A stretch of DNA of 64,000 nt from HGM12998 sp900756495 (GTDB lineage: Bacteria; Bacillota; Clostridia; Oscillospirales; Oscillospiraceae): positions 1 through 64,000 of the forward strand of contig CAUEFI010000014.1 of assembly GCA_958477305.1 (NCBI GenBank), given 5' to 3'. Under the pieces are notes generated by a model. The model searched no databases and was not told where the DNA came from. It saw only the letters and a program-made list of their open reading frames with translations. Position 1 is the first letter of the stretch; each line of letters opens with the position of its first letter. The position numbers and the translations under genes are program-made. Positions 8,510 through 16,766 of the stretch are shown here, one piece after another.

Positions 8510-8658
8510 ATCCCTTTACTTTGGGAGAGAAAGGTGTTAAAATACCTCCGACTGGTTTCCACACCCGGTCCAAGCGCTGTCTGCCGATACGGCGGCTGCG
8601 TTCGTTCGGCGGGTTGTACCGCCGTTCTCTAAATACGAAAATGGAGGTATCCCAAACA
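8510..8658 (+). promoter_or_regulatory. Probable preQ1 riboswitch (class III-like) upstream of queT
   Basis: The leader has an AGGTGTTAAAATACCT hairpin, followed by CGACTGGTTTCC and a CGGCGG/CCGCCG hairpin (8607-8624). ATACCTCC at 8542-8549 is an exact 8-base complement of GGAGGTAT at 8643-8650, which contains the queT ribosome site, so the structure could hide the start. preQ1 riboswitches are known ahead of queT, and class III occurs in Faecalibacterium and relatives. The class is an inference from gene context and layout, not from a covariance model. Confidence 0.6.
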
Positions 8659-9183
8659 ATGCACAAACGCAGATTTACCACGCAGGATCTAACCCTGGCT
8701 GCCGTTGTGGCGGCCGCTTACGCCGGACTTACGATGCTTTTGCCCGGACCCTCATATGGATATGCGCAATTCCGCATTGCGGAAGCGTTCTGTGTACTCC
8801 CGTTCTTTTTCCCTGCCACTGCACCGGGACTGTTGGTAGGGTGTCTGGTCGCTAACCTGCTCTCTCCGTACGGTGCGGTGGATGTGATCTGCGGTACGGC
8901 CGCCACAGGACTGGCAGCCTTCCTGACGATGAAGATGCCGTATAAATGGCTGGCTCCCTTGCCTCCGGTGCTTTGCAATGGAATTATCGTGGGTGGAATG
9001 CTGGCTTGGTATGAGGCGGGATTTGGCCCCCACTTCTGGTCTATGTTCGCTCTGGCCGGGCCAGGCGTGGCTTTAGGTGAACTGGCAGCCTGCTATATCT
9101 TGGGAGGCCTGCTGCTTACCGCTCTGCCCAAAGTGCCCTATTTCAGGCGGCGTATCGCCCCAGGCCGCCTGGGGCCTGTCTGA
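8659..9183 (+). CDS. queT: QueT-family queuosine precursor transporter
   Basis: A 174-residue membrane protein with about five hydrophobic segments, starting MHKRRFTTQDLTLAAVVAAA. It has the QueT (COG4708) features GYAQFRIAEAFCVLPFFFP and LLSPYGAVDVICGT. It is the substrate-binding S-component of an ECF-type importer for preQ1, used for queuosine tRNA modification. ATG 8659 is preferred because GGAGG (8643-8647) lies about 11 bp upstream. The same frame is open further upstream, but that part is the riboswitch leader and encodes nothing plausible. A terminator-free 45-bp gap leads to galU. Confidence 0.88.
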   Translation: MHKRRFTTQDLTLAAVVAAAYAGLTMLLPGPSYGYAQFRIAEAFCVLPFFFPATAPGLLVGCLVANLLSPYGAVDVICGTAATGLAAFLTMKMPYKWLAPLPPVLCNGIIVGGMLAWYEAGFGPHFWSMFALAGPGVALGELAACYILGGLLLTALPKVPYFRRRIAPGRLGPV

Positions 9184-9228
9184 GATCGGAGCCAGATATT
9201 CGTTATCTAAAAAGGAGGCTTCCCGCCT

Positions 9229-10098
9229 ATGAAGGTACGTAAAGCCGTCATCCCCGCTGCGGGACTGGGAACCCGTATGCTTCCCGCCACAAAGACGGTC
9301 CCCAAGGAGATGCTCCCTATGGTGGACAAGCCGGTGATTCAGTACATCATCGAAGAGGCGGTGGCTTCCGGGATTGAAGATATTTTGATTGTGACAAACC
9401 GGGCCAAGTCGGCTATGGACGACTATTTTGACTATTACCCGGAGCTGGAGACCCGGCTCAATCAGGCTGGAAAGGACAAGGAGCTCTTTGAAGTCCGCCG
9501 GGCGGCCGATCTCGCCAATATCTTTTATGTCCGACAGAAGGAGACCAAGGGACTGGGTCACGCCATCTGGCGGGCGAAGCGCTTTGTGGGAGACGAACCC
9601 TTTGCGGTTCTCCTGGGCGACGATATTATGCGGGCTCCCAAACCTGTGACGCTTCAGCTGGCGGAGGCGGCGGAAAAATATGGGGCCTCTGCCGTAGGAG
9701 TACAGAGGGTGGCTACGGAGGTCATTTCCAAATACTCCTCTGTAAAGATTTCTGCGCTGGAGGAACGCATTTACTCAGTGTCGGATATGAATGAAAAGCC
9801 TGCCCCTGCTGAGATGTTCTCTAACTATGCGATTTTGGGGCGATATGTCCTTACACCGCCGATTTTTGATATCCTGGAGCATTTGAAGCCTGGATATGGA
9901 GGAGAGATCCAGCTTACCGACGGCCTGCGGGAGTTGTGCAGAACTGAGCGGATGGTTGCGGTGGACTTTGAAGGCCGCCGGTACGATACCGGTAACCTGA
10001 ATGGTTTTTTGGAGGCTACGATCGATTTTGCATTAGACCACCCAGAGACCGGGGCCTGGCTTCGCGGCTATATCAAGGAAAAGGCCGCAGAGCTGTAG
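9229..10098 (+). CDS. galU: UTP--glucose-1-phosphate uridylyltransferase
   Basis: A 289-residue cytoplasmic enzyme that makes UDP-glucose for cell-envelope polymers and glycolipids. The nucleotide-binding start KAVIPAAGLGTRMLPATK, the PKEMLPMVDKPVIQYIIEEA segment, VLLGDDI with its metal-binding Asp, and YDTGNLNGFLEATI near the end are all diagnostic. Length matches the family. AGGAGG lies about 10 bp before the ATG. It is probably read through from queT, with a strong terminator downstream. Confidence 0.97.
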   Translation: MKVRKAVIPAAGLGTRMLPATKTVPKEMLPMVDKPVIQYIIEEAVASGIEDILIVTNRAKSAMDDYFDYYPELETRLNQAGKDKELFEVRRAADLANIFYVRQKETKGLGHAIWRAKRFVGDEPFAVLLGDDIMRAPKPVTLQLAEAAEKYGASAVGVQRVATEVISKYSSVKISALEERIYSVSDMNEKPAPAEMFSNYAILGRYVLTPPIFDILEHLKPGYGGEIQLTDGLRELCRTERMVAVDFEGRRYDTGNLNGFLEATIDFALDHPETGAWLRGYIKEKAAEL

Positions 10099-10185
10099 GA
10101 ATCTGATGAAATTCAGTGCGTGAAATCCCGTGGCATGATGCCGGTGGACAGGTTGCAGCAGGGGTGCACAAGGATAAAATGATGA

Positions 10186-10235
10186 AACAAGAGCGGCGTC
10201 AAGGAATCCTGCAATTCCTTGACGCCGCTCTTGTT
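10186..10235. terminator. Bidirectional intrinsic terminator
   Basis: A 22-bp perfect inverted repeat (10186-10207 and 10214-10235) with a 6-base loop. T-rich sequence follows on the plus side (TTGTTATATT) and the minus-strand reading ends in CTTGTTTCATC. It separates galU from the convergent PepSY gene. Confidence 0.9.
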
Positions 10236-10273
10236 ATATTATGGATGAGATGGGGCCTGCGGTGCGGTTATGA

Positions 10274-11053
10274 TTAGTCGTAATCGGCTTCCCAGTCCAG
10301 AATGACACCGGTAACAGCGTTGATATCACATTCGTACTCCGTACGGCCGTTGCGCAGCTCCAGCTCATAGACCCAGCGCCCGTCGTCTCTATCCAGTTCA
10401 CATTTGATTACCGTAGTTCCTGAGGGAGCGCGGTCCAGGGCAATTTCCCTGGCCTTGTCAGCGGTAATCACATCTTCGCTGCCGCTGGTATGGTGGTCGC
10501 TGTTATTGTACCAAAGGTCAAAATCGTCACAGTCACGGTCTGAAGAGCGGATGCTGCCGGTAAGCGCGTCGATCTCATAGTCATACTCGGTGCGCCCGGC
10601 GTAAAACTCGACGTCGTACTCGGCCCTGCCATCGTCCCAGTCCAGCTTGACCTTCAGAAAAACAGCGTCAGCGGCTTTCACTCCAGCGTCGTTCAGAGCG
10701 ACAGTTTTGGCCTCTTCAGCAGAGATGTAGCTGGAGGCGTCGGGGTGGGCTGCTGCGGCTGTATCAGCAGTCGTCAGCACAGCAGTATAGCTGGAGGAAT
10801 CAAAGTCCACTGTAAGGCCGGCAGCCTCGCAGATGGCCCGTACAGGAGCATAGGTGGTTCCATTATAGGAGAAAAGGGGAACCTTGTTTCCATTGGCATC
10901 CCGTGGGATGAATCTGGCGCCGTTGATGGTGATCCGAATGTTGTCGTCGACCTCAATGGTGCGGGTGGCGGCCAAGGCGGAAATACACAGCCCTACAGCC
11001 AAAGCGGCTACAAGCAGCCCGGAAAAAAAGCCTCTGCCAAATCCTCGTTTCAT
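10274..11053 (-). CDS. Secreted protein with stalk domain and two PepSY domains
   Basis: A 259-residue exported protein. A signal peptide (KRGFGRGFFSGLLVAALAV, cut near ALAA) is followed by a copper-amine-oxidase-N-like stalk domain (about 33-95: RITINGARFIP, SYNGTTYAPVRAICEAAGL). Two PepSY units follow (about 108-172 and 195-258), each with AEEAKTVALNDAG- or ADKAREIALDRAP-type helices and a paired TEYDYEIDALTGSI or TEYECDINAVTGVI strand. PepSY domains often inhibit peptidases or sense the envelope. The ATG at 11053 has AGGAG upstream (minus strand). It is monocistronic between two terminators. Confidence 0.85.
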   Translation of the reverse strand: MKRGFGRGFFSGLLVAALAVGLCISALAATRTIEVDDNIRITINGARFIPRDANGNKVPLFSYNGTTYAPVRAICEAAGLTVDFDSSSYTAVLTTADTAAAAHPDASSYISAEEAKTVALNDAGVKAADAVFLKVKLDWDDGRAEYDVEFYAGRTEYDYEIDALTGSIRSSDRDCDDFDLWYNNSDHHTSGSEDVITADKAREIALDRAPSGTTVIKCELDRDDGRWVYELELRNGRTEYECDINAVTGVILDWEADYD

Positions 11054-11185
11054 TGTCTAAAACTCCTTTTCTGATTTTTTTTGGGGGGGTCTCATCCCTT
11101 CTGCTTAATTAACGCCGGAGAGATGCTGTTTATTGCAGCTGAACAAAAAATTTTTTGCAGAACCCCCCGGGCACCTTCTGAAAGA

Positions 11186-11215
11186 CAGGGCCGCCGGACA
11201 ATTCCGGCGGCCCTG
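11186..11215 (-). terminator. Intrinsic terminator of the 82-residue gene
   Basis: CAGGGCCGCCGGA and TCCGGCGGCCCTG form a 13-bp stem with a 4-base loop. On the minus strand it is followed by TCTTTC. It lies 42 bp downstream of the small gene's stop. Confidence 0.75.
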
Positions 11216-11257
11216 AAGTATTTGAAAAGGCATGTGCCCAGGGAGACTGATCGATTT

Positions 11258-11506
11258 TTACAGCGGCTGCCCCGTTTTTTCTGTCGAAAGGAAGTCTGCA
11301 ATCAGCGCTCGGGCAGCGGCAGGAGAAGAACAGGGAGCGGACTGGCCGAGAATATAGTTCACAGCCTCTTGATATTCCGGCATGGTGAACTGACCGTCTG
11401 GCAGGGCGCGCAAGGCTGCGGCCTGCTTTGGGGTAATGGTAATACTTCTCAGGTCAGAGAGATAGTCGCAGTCCATGAATGTAACCAAGTAATCTAAAAA
11501 ATCCAC
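11258..11506 (-). CDS. Small hypothetical protein, 82 residues
   Basis: No family recognised. The protein is acidic and helical (DFLDYLVTFMDCDYLSDLR, then TPKQAAALRALPDGQF). It starts with GTG at 11506, preceded by AGGAG at 7 bp, and ends at its own terminator; that combination is the reason for calling it real. It is divergent from the small HTH gene. Confidence 0.6.
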   Translation of the reverse strand: MDFLDYLVTFMDCDYLSDLRSITITPKQAAALRALPDGQFTMPEYQEAVNYILGQSAPCSSPAAARALIADFLSTEKTGQPL

Positions 11507-11641
11507 AGCCGGGCTCCTCTCTTTTCCAATATACTATAACTTATCACCTTAAGAAAAGAGTGTCAACGGTATTCCGTTAATTTCTGCTGTAACAAAATGG
11601 TAGGATTTCCTTGAACATTACAGATGCAGGGGGATCTTGCT

Positions 11642-11884
11642 ATGAGTATATCGGAAGCGGTGGCAGTTCGCCTGAGACTGCTGTGCAGAGAACGAGGGAT
11701 CACCGTGAACCGGCTGGCTACTTTGTCGGCAGTGACGCAGTCTACGGTCAACGACTTGATGCGGGGTGTCACAAAAAATGTAGGGATTGTTACATTAAAA
11801 AAGCTGATTGACGGGCTGGATATGACGATTACAGAATTTTTCGAAGACGACCTATTTCGGACGCTGGATCAGGAAATAAAGTAA
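11642..11884 (+). CDS. Small XRE/HTH DNA-binding protein
   Basis: An 80-residue Cro/C1-type helix-turn-helix protein: AVRLRLLCRERGITVNRLAT, then SAVTQSTVNDLMRG (recognition helix) and VGIVTLKKLIDGLDMTITEFF. It is essentially a bare HTH domain. ATG 11642 is chosen over the in-frame ATG at 11624 because GGGGGA lies about 8 bp upstream of 11642. It sits immediately before the ribosomal operon promoter; its target is unknown. Confidence 0.82.
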   Translation: MSISEAVAVRLRLLCRERGITVNRLATLSAVTQSTVNDLMRGVTKNVGIVTLKKLIDGLDMTITEFFEDDLFRTLDQEIK

Positions 11885-11889
11885 AAGAC

Positions 11890-11917
11890 TTGACAAATAT
11901 GGATTTTTCGATATAAT
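11890..11917 (+). promoter_or_regulatory. Promoter of rpsF-ssb-rpsR
   Basis: TTGACA (11890-11895), a 16-bp spacer and TATAAT (11912-11917) are both perfect consensus hexamers. They are placed about 85 bp before rpsF. Confidence 0.9.
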
Positions 11918-11940
11918 TATATAGCTTGTTTGAAAAAACG

Positions 11941-11982
11941 GGCACATCCTTGCCCCTGACTGAGTGCGGGGGCCATATGTCC
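11941..11982 (+). promoter_or_regulatory. rpsF leader hairpin, possible S6:S18 autoregulatory site
   Basis: GCCCC/GGGGC and an outer GGCACAT/ATGTCC stem with bulges fold just before the rpsF ribosome site (AAGGAGG at 11984-11990). S6:S18 binding leaders are known before rpsF in many bacteria. I base this on position and shape only; the conserved binding bases were not verified. Confidence 0.35.
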
Positions 11983-12001
11983 ATAAGGAGGTGCAAAGAA
12001 A

Positions 12002-12298
12002 ATGGCAAAGCTGAACGCAAATTACGAGGCGGTTTATATCCTGAAGCCCGACCTGGGTGAGGAGGGAACCGCCGCCATGGTGGCCAAGTTCAAGTCCCTG
12101 GTAGAGGAAAAGGCTACTTTGACTGAGATTGACGAGTGGGGCAAGCGTCACCTGGCCTATCCCATTCAGGACCTGAATGAGGGTTATTATGTACTGATGA
12201 CCTTCAATGCCGCCCCTGAGTTTCCCAGGGAGCTGGATCGTATTTTCCGCATTACCGACGGCGTGATGCGCTCCATCATCGTCTGCAAGGACGAGTAA
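12002..12298 (+). CDS. rpsF: 30S ribosomal protein S6
   Basis: A 98-residue S6 (NANYEAVYILKPDLGEEGTA, then EIDEWGKRHLAYPIQDLNEG and a C-terminal RIFRITDGVMRSIIV). It binds S18 on the platform of the small subunit. AAGGAGG lies 11 bp upstream. It is first in the conserved rpsF-ssb-rpsR operon. Confidence 0.97.
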   Translation: MAKLNANYEAVYILKPDLGEEGTAAMVAKFKSLVEEKATLTEIDEWGKRHLAYPIQDLNEGYYVLMTFNAAPEFPRELDRIFRITDGVMRSIIVCKDE

Positions 12299-12310
12299 GG
12301 AGGAGGGCAT

Positions 12311-12781
12311 ATGCTCAATCGGATTATCCTCATGGGCCGCCTGACCCGGGATCCGGAGCTCCGGCATACGCAGACCGGAACCCCCGTGGCCTCCTTCACC
12401 CTGGCGGTGGATCGGGACTTTAAGGATAGGCAGACCGGGGAAAAAGCCACAGATTTTATTGACATTGTTGCGTGGCGTCAGACGGCGGAATTTGTTTCGC
12501 GGTTTTTCACAAAGGGCCGTATGGCCGTGGTGGAGGGCAGGCTCCAGCTCCGGGATTGGACGGATCGGGACGGCAATAAGCGCCGTTCCGCCGAAGTGAT
12601 CGCGGACAATGTCTACTTCGGCGATTCCAAGCGTGATGCTGAAGGCGGCGGGTATGCGCCTCCTCCCGTGGGCGGTGGATATACGGCGCCTGCGGCGTCT
12701 GCCGGAGGTTATTCCGCGCCTGCAGATGGCGGAGACCAATTTGCCGAACTCTCGGATGATGACGGCGAACTGCCGTTCTGA
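12311..12781 (+). CDS. ssb: Single-stranded DNA-binding protein
   Basis: A 156-residue SSB. An OB fold (about 1-108; LNRIILMGRLTRDPELRHT, FIDIVAWRQTAEF) is followed by a Gly/Pro/Ala-rich linker and the acidic tip DDDGELPF that recruits replication and repair proteins. It starts 12 bp after rpsF with a GGAGG at 12299-12303. Confidence 0.97.
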   Translation: MLNRIILMGRLTRDPELRHTQTGTPVASFTLAVDRDFKDRQTGEKATDFIDIVAWRQTAEFVSRFFTKGRMAVVEGRLQLRDWTDRDGNKRRSAEVIADNVYFGDSKRDAEGGGYAPPPVGGGYTAPAASAGGYSAPADGGDQFAELSDDDGELPF

Positions 12782-12837
12782 TACCGGAATTATCTTGACC
12801 GGGTATTCCTGCCCGGATATGAAAGGAGATTTGCCCT

Positions 12838-13077
12838 ATGGCTATGGATAGAGAGCGTCCCCGCGGCCGCAAGCGCCGCAAGGTCTGTACCTTTTGCGTG
12901 GACAAGGTAGAGCACATTGACTATAAGGACGCTGTAAAGCTGCGCCGGTTTCTCTCTGAGCGGTCCAAGATTCTGCCCCGCCGGACCACCGGTACCTGCG
13001 CGATGCATCAGCGCCAGCTGACTGAGGCCATCAAGCGCGCCCGTCAGATCGCACTGCTGCCCTTCGTCACGGATTAA
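12838..13077 (+). CDS. rpsR: 30S ribosomal protein S18
   Basis: A 79-residue S18 with the core KDAVKLRRFLSERSKILPRR. It carries CTFC (residues 18-21) and a third Cys in TGTCAMHQRQ, suggesting the zinc-binding form. AAGGAGA lies upstream. It is last in the operon, followed by a terminator. Confidence 0.97.
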   Translation: MAMDRERPRGRKRRKVCTFCVDKVEHIDYKDAVKLRRFLSERSKILPRRTTGTCAMHQRQLTEAIKRARQIALLPFVTD

Positions 13078-13091
13078 CTGTCTTGGAACCC

Positions 13092-13121
13092 AGCGCCGGA
13101 CTTTATGTCCGGCGCTTTTTT
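13092..13121 (+). terminator. Terminator of rpsF-ssb-rpsR
   Basis: AGCGCCGGAC/GTCCGGCGCT stem with a 5-base loop, followed by TTTTTTATT. Confidence 0.9.
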
Positions 13122-13130
13122 ATTAAAAAA

Positions 13131-13166
13131 CAGGGCCCGATCCGAATGGCGTCGGATCGGGCCCTG
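13131..13166 (-). terminator. Terminator of the hydrogenase operon
   Basis: CAGGGCCCGATCCGA (13131-13145) pairs with TCGGATCGGGCCCTG (13152-13166). On the minus strand the stem is followed by TTTTTTAATAAAAAA, and it lies 9 bp after the hydA stop. Confidence 0.88.
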
Positions 13167-13175
13167 TTACAAAGA

Positions 13176-14933
13176 CTATTCAATTCGGTATTTTTTCTGA
13201 GGGACGTAGGAGCAGTGGAGAATGGAGTGGGCCTTATGGCCGCCGGGCTCACCCAGGAACTCGTCGTAAACCCGCTTGACATAGGGGTTCTCATGGCTAC
13301 GGCGGATAGGCATATTTTCATCCTGCCTGTAAAGCGCTGCGGCGCGGAGGGCGCGGATGTCGGTGAAATTGCGTACATCGGCGTGCTGGATGGGCTGGCC
13401 GCCTCCGTTAATGCAGCCGCCGGGGCAACCCATAATTTCGATGAAATCATATTGGAGGGAGCCGCTTCGGACGCCGTCAAGCACCTTTTTGGCATTGGAG
13501 AGGCCGGAAGCCACGCAAACCCGTACAGTCTTGTTGGGCAGCTCATAGCTGGCCTCCTTGATGCCCTCCATACCCCGGACCTCATGGAACTCCAAGGGCT
13601 TCATTTCACCGTGGGTGACAGTCTCAACCACAGTGCGCAGGGCGGCCTCCATAACGCCGCCGGATGCGCCGAAGATGACCGAGGCGCCGGAGGAGACCCC
13701 CAGCAGGTCGTCGAACATGCCGTCGGGCAAGTGGTCGAAGAGAAGACCGGCCTTGGTGATCATACGTCCCAGCTCCCGGGTAGTGAGGGAGACATCGACG
13801 GGCAGACAGCCGTTGCCCAGCCGCTGCTCCTCCCGCTTGACTTCATATTTCTTGGCTGTGCACGGCATGATGGAGACGACAAAAATGTCCTTGGGATCCA
13901 GCCCCATCTTCTGGGCATAATAGGTCTTCACCAGGGAACCGAACATCTGCTGCGGTGATTTGCAGGTGGAGACATTGGGGATCATATCGGGGGCGTGCTG
14001 CTCCAGATACCGGATCCAGCCGGGGGAACAGGAGGTAATGAGGGGAAGGGTGCCCCCGCCGCTCAGGCGGCTGAGGAATTCCGTGCCCTCCTCCATGATG
14101 GTGAAGTCGGCGGCGTTGTCCACGTCAAAGACCTTGTCAAAGCCAAGGCGGCGCAGGGCTGTGATCATCTTGCCCTCCACATTGGTGCCGATGGGGAGGC
14201 CGAAGCACTCGCCCAGGGTTACCCGGATGGAGGGGGCGGGGCCCACCACTACATGCTTGGAGGGATCCGCAATGGCAGCCAAAACTTCGGCGGTGTTGTC
14301 CTTTTCGGCCAGAGCGCCAGTGGGGCAGGCCACGATGCACTGACCGCAGGAGACGCAGTCCACCTCATTCAGATCCCGGTCAAAGGCCGAGCCGATGTGG
14401 GTGGCAAAGCCGCGGTCGTTGGGGCCGATGACTCCTACGTCCTGGAGCTTGCGGCATACAGCGGTACACCGGCGGCAGAGGACACATTTGGAGTTGTCCC
14501 GGACCAGGTGGGGGGCGCTGTCGTCGATGCGGGGCATCAAATCATCGCTCTGATAGCGTACCGTATCGATGCCCATGTCGCTGGCCAGCTGGCGCAGCTC
14601 ACAGTGGGCATTGCGAGAGCAGGTGAGACACTCCATCCGGTGGTTGGAGAGAATCAGTTCCAGAGTCAGACGGCGGGATTTTACCACCCGGTCGGTATTG
14701 GTAAAGACCTCCATGCCCTCCCCCACAGGGTATACACAGGAGGCAACCAGACTCTTGGCCCCCTTAACCTCCACGACACAGATGCGGCAGGCGCCGATTT
14801 CATTTACATCCTTCAGGAAGCACAGGGAGGGAATGTTGAACCCGGCAGAGCGTGCGGCCTCCAGTACAGTGGTGCCGGCGGGCACGGTGACGGGGATATT
14901 ATTGATTTTAAGCGTAACCATCTTCTGTTCCAT
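13176..14933 (-). CDS. hydA: [FeFe] hydrogenase catalytic subunit (HydA/HndD type)
   Basis: A 585-residue hydrogen-activating subunit. In order: an N-terminal 2Fe-2S domain (Cys near 38, 49, 52, 66), a His-ligated cluster motif (HRMECLTCSRNAHC, about 97-110), two 4Fe-4S sites (CVLCRRC, then CVSCGQCIVACPTGAL) and the H-cluster domain with L1 TSCSPGW, L2 MPCTAKKYE and L3 MGCPGGCINGGGQP. L1 has Ser where single-subunit enzymes usually have a second Cys (see findings). With HydB and HydC it should interconvert H2, NAD(H) and probably ferredoxin. GGGAGGG lies 8 bp before the ATG; the gene is 15 bp after hydB and last in the operon. Confidence 0.95.
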   Translation of the reverse strand: MEQKMVTLKINNIPVTVPAGTTVLEAARSAGFNIPSLCFLKDVNEIGACRICVVEVKGAKSLVASCVYPVGEGMEVFTNTDRVVKSRRLTLELILSNHRMECLTCSRNAHCELRQLASDMGIDTVRYQSDDLMPRIDDSAPHLVRDNSKCVLCRRCTAVCRKLQDVGVIGPNDRGFATHIGSAFDRDLNEVDCVSCGQCIVACPTGALAEKDNTAEVLAAIADPSKHVVVGPAPSIRVTLGECFGLPIGTNVEGKMITALRRLGFDKVFDVDNAADFTIMEEGTEFLSRLSGGGTLPLITSCSPGWIRYLEQHAPDMIPNVSTCKSPQQMFGSLVKTYYAQKMGLDPKDIFVVSIMPCTAKKYEVKREEQRLGNGCLPVDVSLTTRELGRMITKAGLLFDHLPDGMFDDLLGVSSGASVIFGASGGVMEAALRTVVETVTHGEMKPLEFHEVRGMEGIKEASYELPNKTVRVCVASGLSNAKKVLDGVRSGSLQYDFIEIMGCPGGCINGGGQPIQHADVRNFTDIRALRAAALYRQDENMPIRRSHENPYVKRVYDEFLGEPGGHKAHSILHCSYVPQKKYRIE

Positions 14934-14948
14934 TTCCGCGGCCCTCCC

Positions 14949-16751
14949 TTACTGCTTGCTGATGGCGTCAAAGCGGCAGTGATCCATACAGGCGCCGCAC
15001 TTGATGCACTTGGATTGGTTGATGATATGAGGAGCCCGGACCGCGCCCGAGATGGCGCCGGTGGGACATCCCTGGGCGCATCGGGTGCAGCCCTTGCACT
15101 TGGTGGGATCCACCACATACTGGATCAGGCTGCGGCATACCTTGGCCGGACACCGCTTTTCAATCACGTGGGCCTCGTATTCCTCACGGAAATGGCGCAG
15201 GGTAGAGAGGACCGGGTTGGGGGCGGTTTGCCCCAGACCGCACAGGGCGCTCTGTTTGATATGCAGGCACAGCTCCTCTATGGTGTCCAGATCCTCCGGC
15301 TCACCGTTGCCCTCGGTGATTTTGGTGAGCAGCTCCAGCAGCCGCTTGGTGCCAATCCGGCAGGGGGCGCACTTGCCGCAGGATTCATCCACCACAAATT
15401 CGAGGAAAAACTTGGCAATATCCACCATGCAGTTGTCCTCGTCCATGACGATGAGGCCGCCCGAGCCCATCATGGAGCCGATCTCCCCCAGAGACTCATA
15501 GTCGATGGGAGTGTCGATGAGAGAGGCGGGGATGCAGCCGCCGGAGGGGCCACCGGTCTGAGCGGCCTTGAAGGCCTTCCCGTTGGGGACGCCGCCGCCA
15601 ATATCTTCAACCACGGTGCGCAGGGTGGTGCCCATAGGAATTTCTACCAGACCTGTGTTGGTAATCTTGCCGCCCAGTGCGAAGACCTTGGTGCCTTTGG
15701 ATTTTTCAGTGCCGATGGCGGCAAACTTTTCGGGGCCGTTGTTGAGGATCCAGGTAATGTTGGCATAGGTCTCTACATTGTTGAGCAGGGTGGGGCGGTC
15801 GAAGAGGCCCTTGACGGCGGGGAAGGGCGGGCGGGTCTTGGGCTCGCCGCGGCCGCCCTCAATGGAGCGCATCAGGGCGGTCTCCTCGCCGCAGACAAAA
15901 GCCCCTGCGCCCAGACGAAGCTCCAGATCAAAGTCAAAGCCGGAGTCAAAGATATTTTTTCCCAGCAGGCCGTATTCCTTGGCCTGCCCGATGGCAATCT
16001 CCAAACGCTTGACCGCAATAGGATATTCTGCCCGAACATAGATGTAACCCTGATGGGCGCCCACTGCATAACCTGCAATCGTCATGGCTTCAATGATGCT
16101 GTGGGGATCTCCCTCCAGGACGGAGCGATCCATAAACGCGCCCGGATCTCCCTCGTCGGCGTTGCAGCATACATACTTGATGCCGTCCGGGGACACCGCA
16201 TCGGCGGTAAACTGCCATTTCATCCCGGTAGAGAAACCTGCGCCGCCGCGGCCCCGCAGGCCGGAGGCCTTGATGTCGTCAATCACTTTCTGGGGCGGGA
16301 TCTGCTCTGTCAATATCTTGCCTAAAGCGGTATATCCGTCTTTGCCGATGTACTCGTCGATGTTTTCTGGATTGATAATGCCGCAGTTGCGCAGGGCGAT
16401 GCGCATCTGATGCTTATAAAACCGGGTTTCCGACAGGGAAGTGATGGACTGCTGGTCGCCGGCGTCCCGGTGCAGCAGGCGCTTGACAATGCGGCCCTTT
16501 ACAATATGCTCGGAGACAATCTCCTCCACATCGTCTACGGTAACCCGGGTATAGCAGGCTCCCTCGGGGTAGATGGTGACAATGGGACCCATGGCGCACA
16601 GGCCGAAGCAGCCGGTTTTGATGACCTTTGCCTCCTTGTCCATCCCCTGTGCCGCCAGCTGTTTCTCAAATTCCGCGATAACCTTGGGACTCTCCGATGA
16701 AGTGCACCCGGTGCCCGTACAAACTAGAATATGGGAACGTACAAAATTCAT
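14949..16751 (-). CDS. hydB: NAD-linked hydrogenase flavoprotein subunit (HydB/HndC, NuoF-like)
   Basis: A 600-residue diaphorase subunit. It has an N-terminal thioredoxin-like 2Fe-2S domain (Cys11, Cys16, then TGCFGLC), the NuoF core with the FMN/NAD sites (GLRGRGGAGFSTGMKWQF, CNADEGDPGAFMDRS, CGEETALMRSIEGGRG), an SLBB segment, the 4Fe-4S motif ESCGKCAPCRIGTKR and a C-terminal two-cluster ferredoxin (CKGCTRCAQGCP and CIKCGACMDHC). It moves electrons between NADH and the HydA clusters. The C-terminal ferredoxin is the form seen in bifurcating enzymes; whether this one bifurcates cannot be told from the sequence. Confidence 0.95.
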   Translation of the reverse strand: MNFVRSHILVCTGTGCTSSESPKVIAEFEKQLAAQGMDKEAKVIKTGCFGLCAMGPIVTIYPEGACYTRVTVDDVEEIVSEHIVKGRIVKRLLHRDAGDQQSITSLSETRFYKHQMRIALRNCGIINPENIDEYIGKDGYTALGKILTEQIPPQKVIDDIKASGLRGRGGAGFSTGMKWQFTADAVSPDGIKYVCCNADEGDPGAFMDRSVLEGDPHSIIEAMTIAGYAVGAHQGYIYVRAEYPIAVKRLEIAIGQAKEYGLLGKNIFDSGFDFDLELRLGAGAFVCGEETALMRSIEGGRGEPKTRPPFPAVKGLFDRPTLLNNVETYANITWILNNGPEKFAAIGTEKSKGTKVFALGGKITNTGLVEIPMGTTLRTVVEDIGGGVPNGKAFKAAQTGGPSGGCIPASLIDTPIDYESLGEIGSMMGSGGLIVMDEDNCMVDIAKFFLEFVVDESCGKCAPCRIGTKRLLELLTKITEGNGEPEDLDTIEELCLHIKQSALCGLGQTAPNPVLSTLRHFREEYEAHVIEKRCPAKVCRSLIQYVVDPTKCKGCTRCAQGCPTGAISGAVRAPHIINQSKCIKCGACMDHCRFDAISKQ

Positions 16752-16766
16752 CTCTCCCTGCCCCCC

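Noticed and set aside
13995..16325. 776-codon plus-strand open frame antisense to the hydrogenase genes
   Set aside because: It is the mirror of hydA/hydB, caused by GC-rich codon bias. It has no ribosome site and its composition (Ala/Gly/His-rich) is typical of shadow frames.
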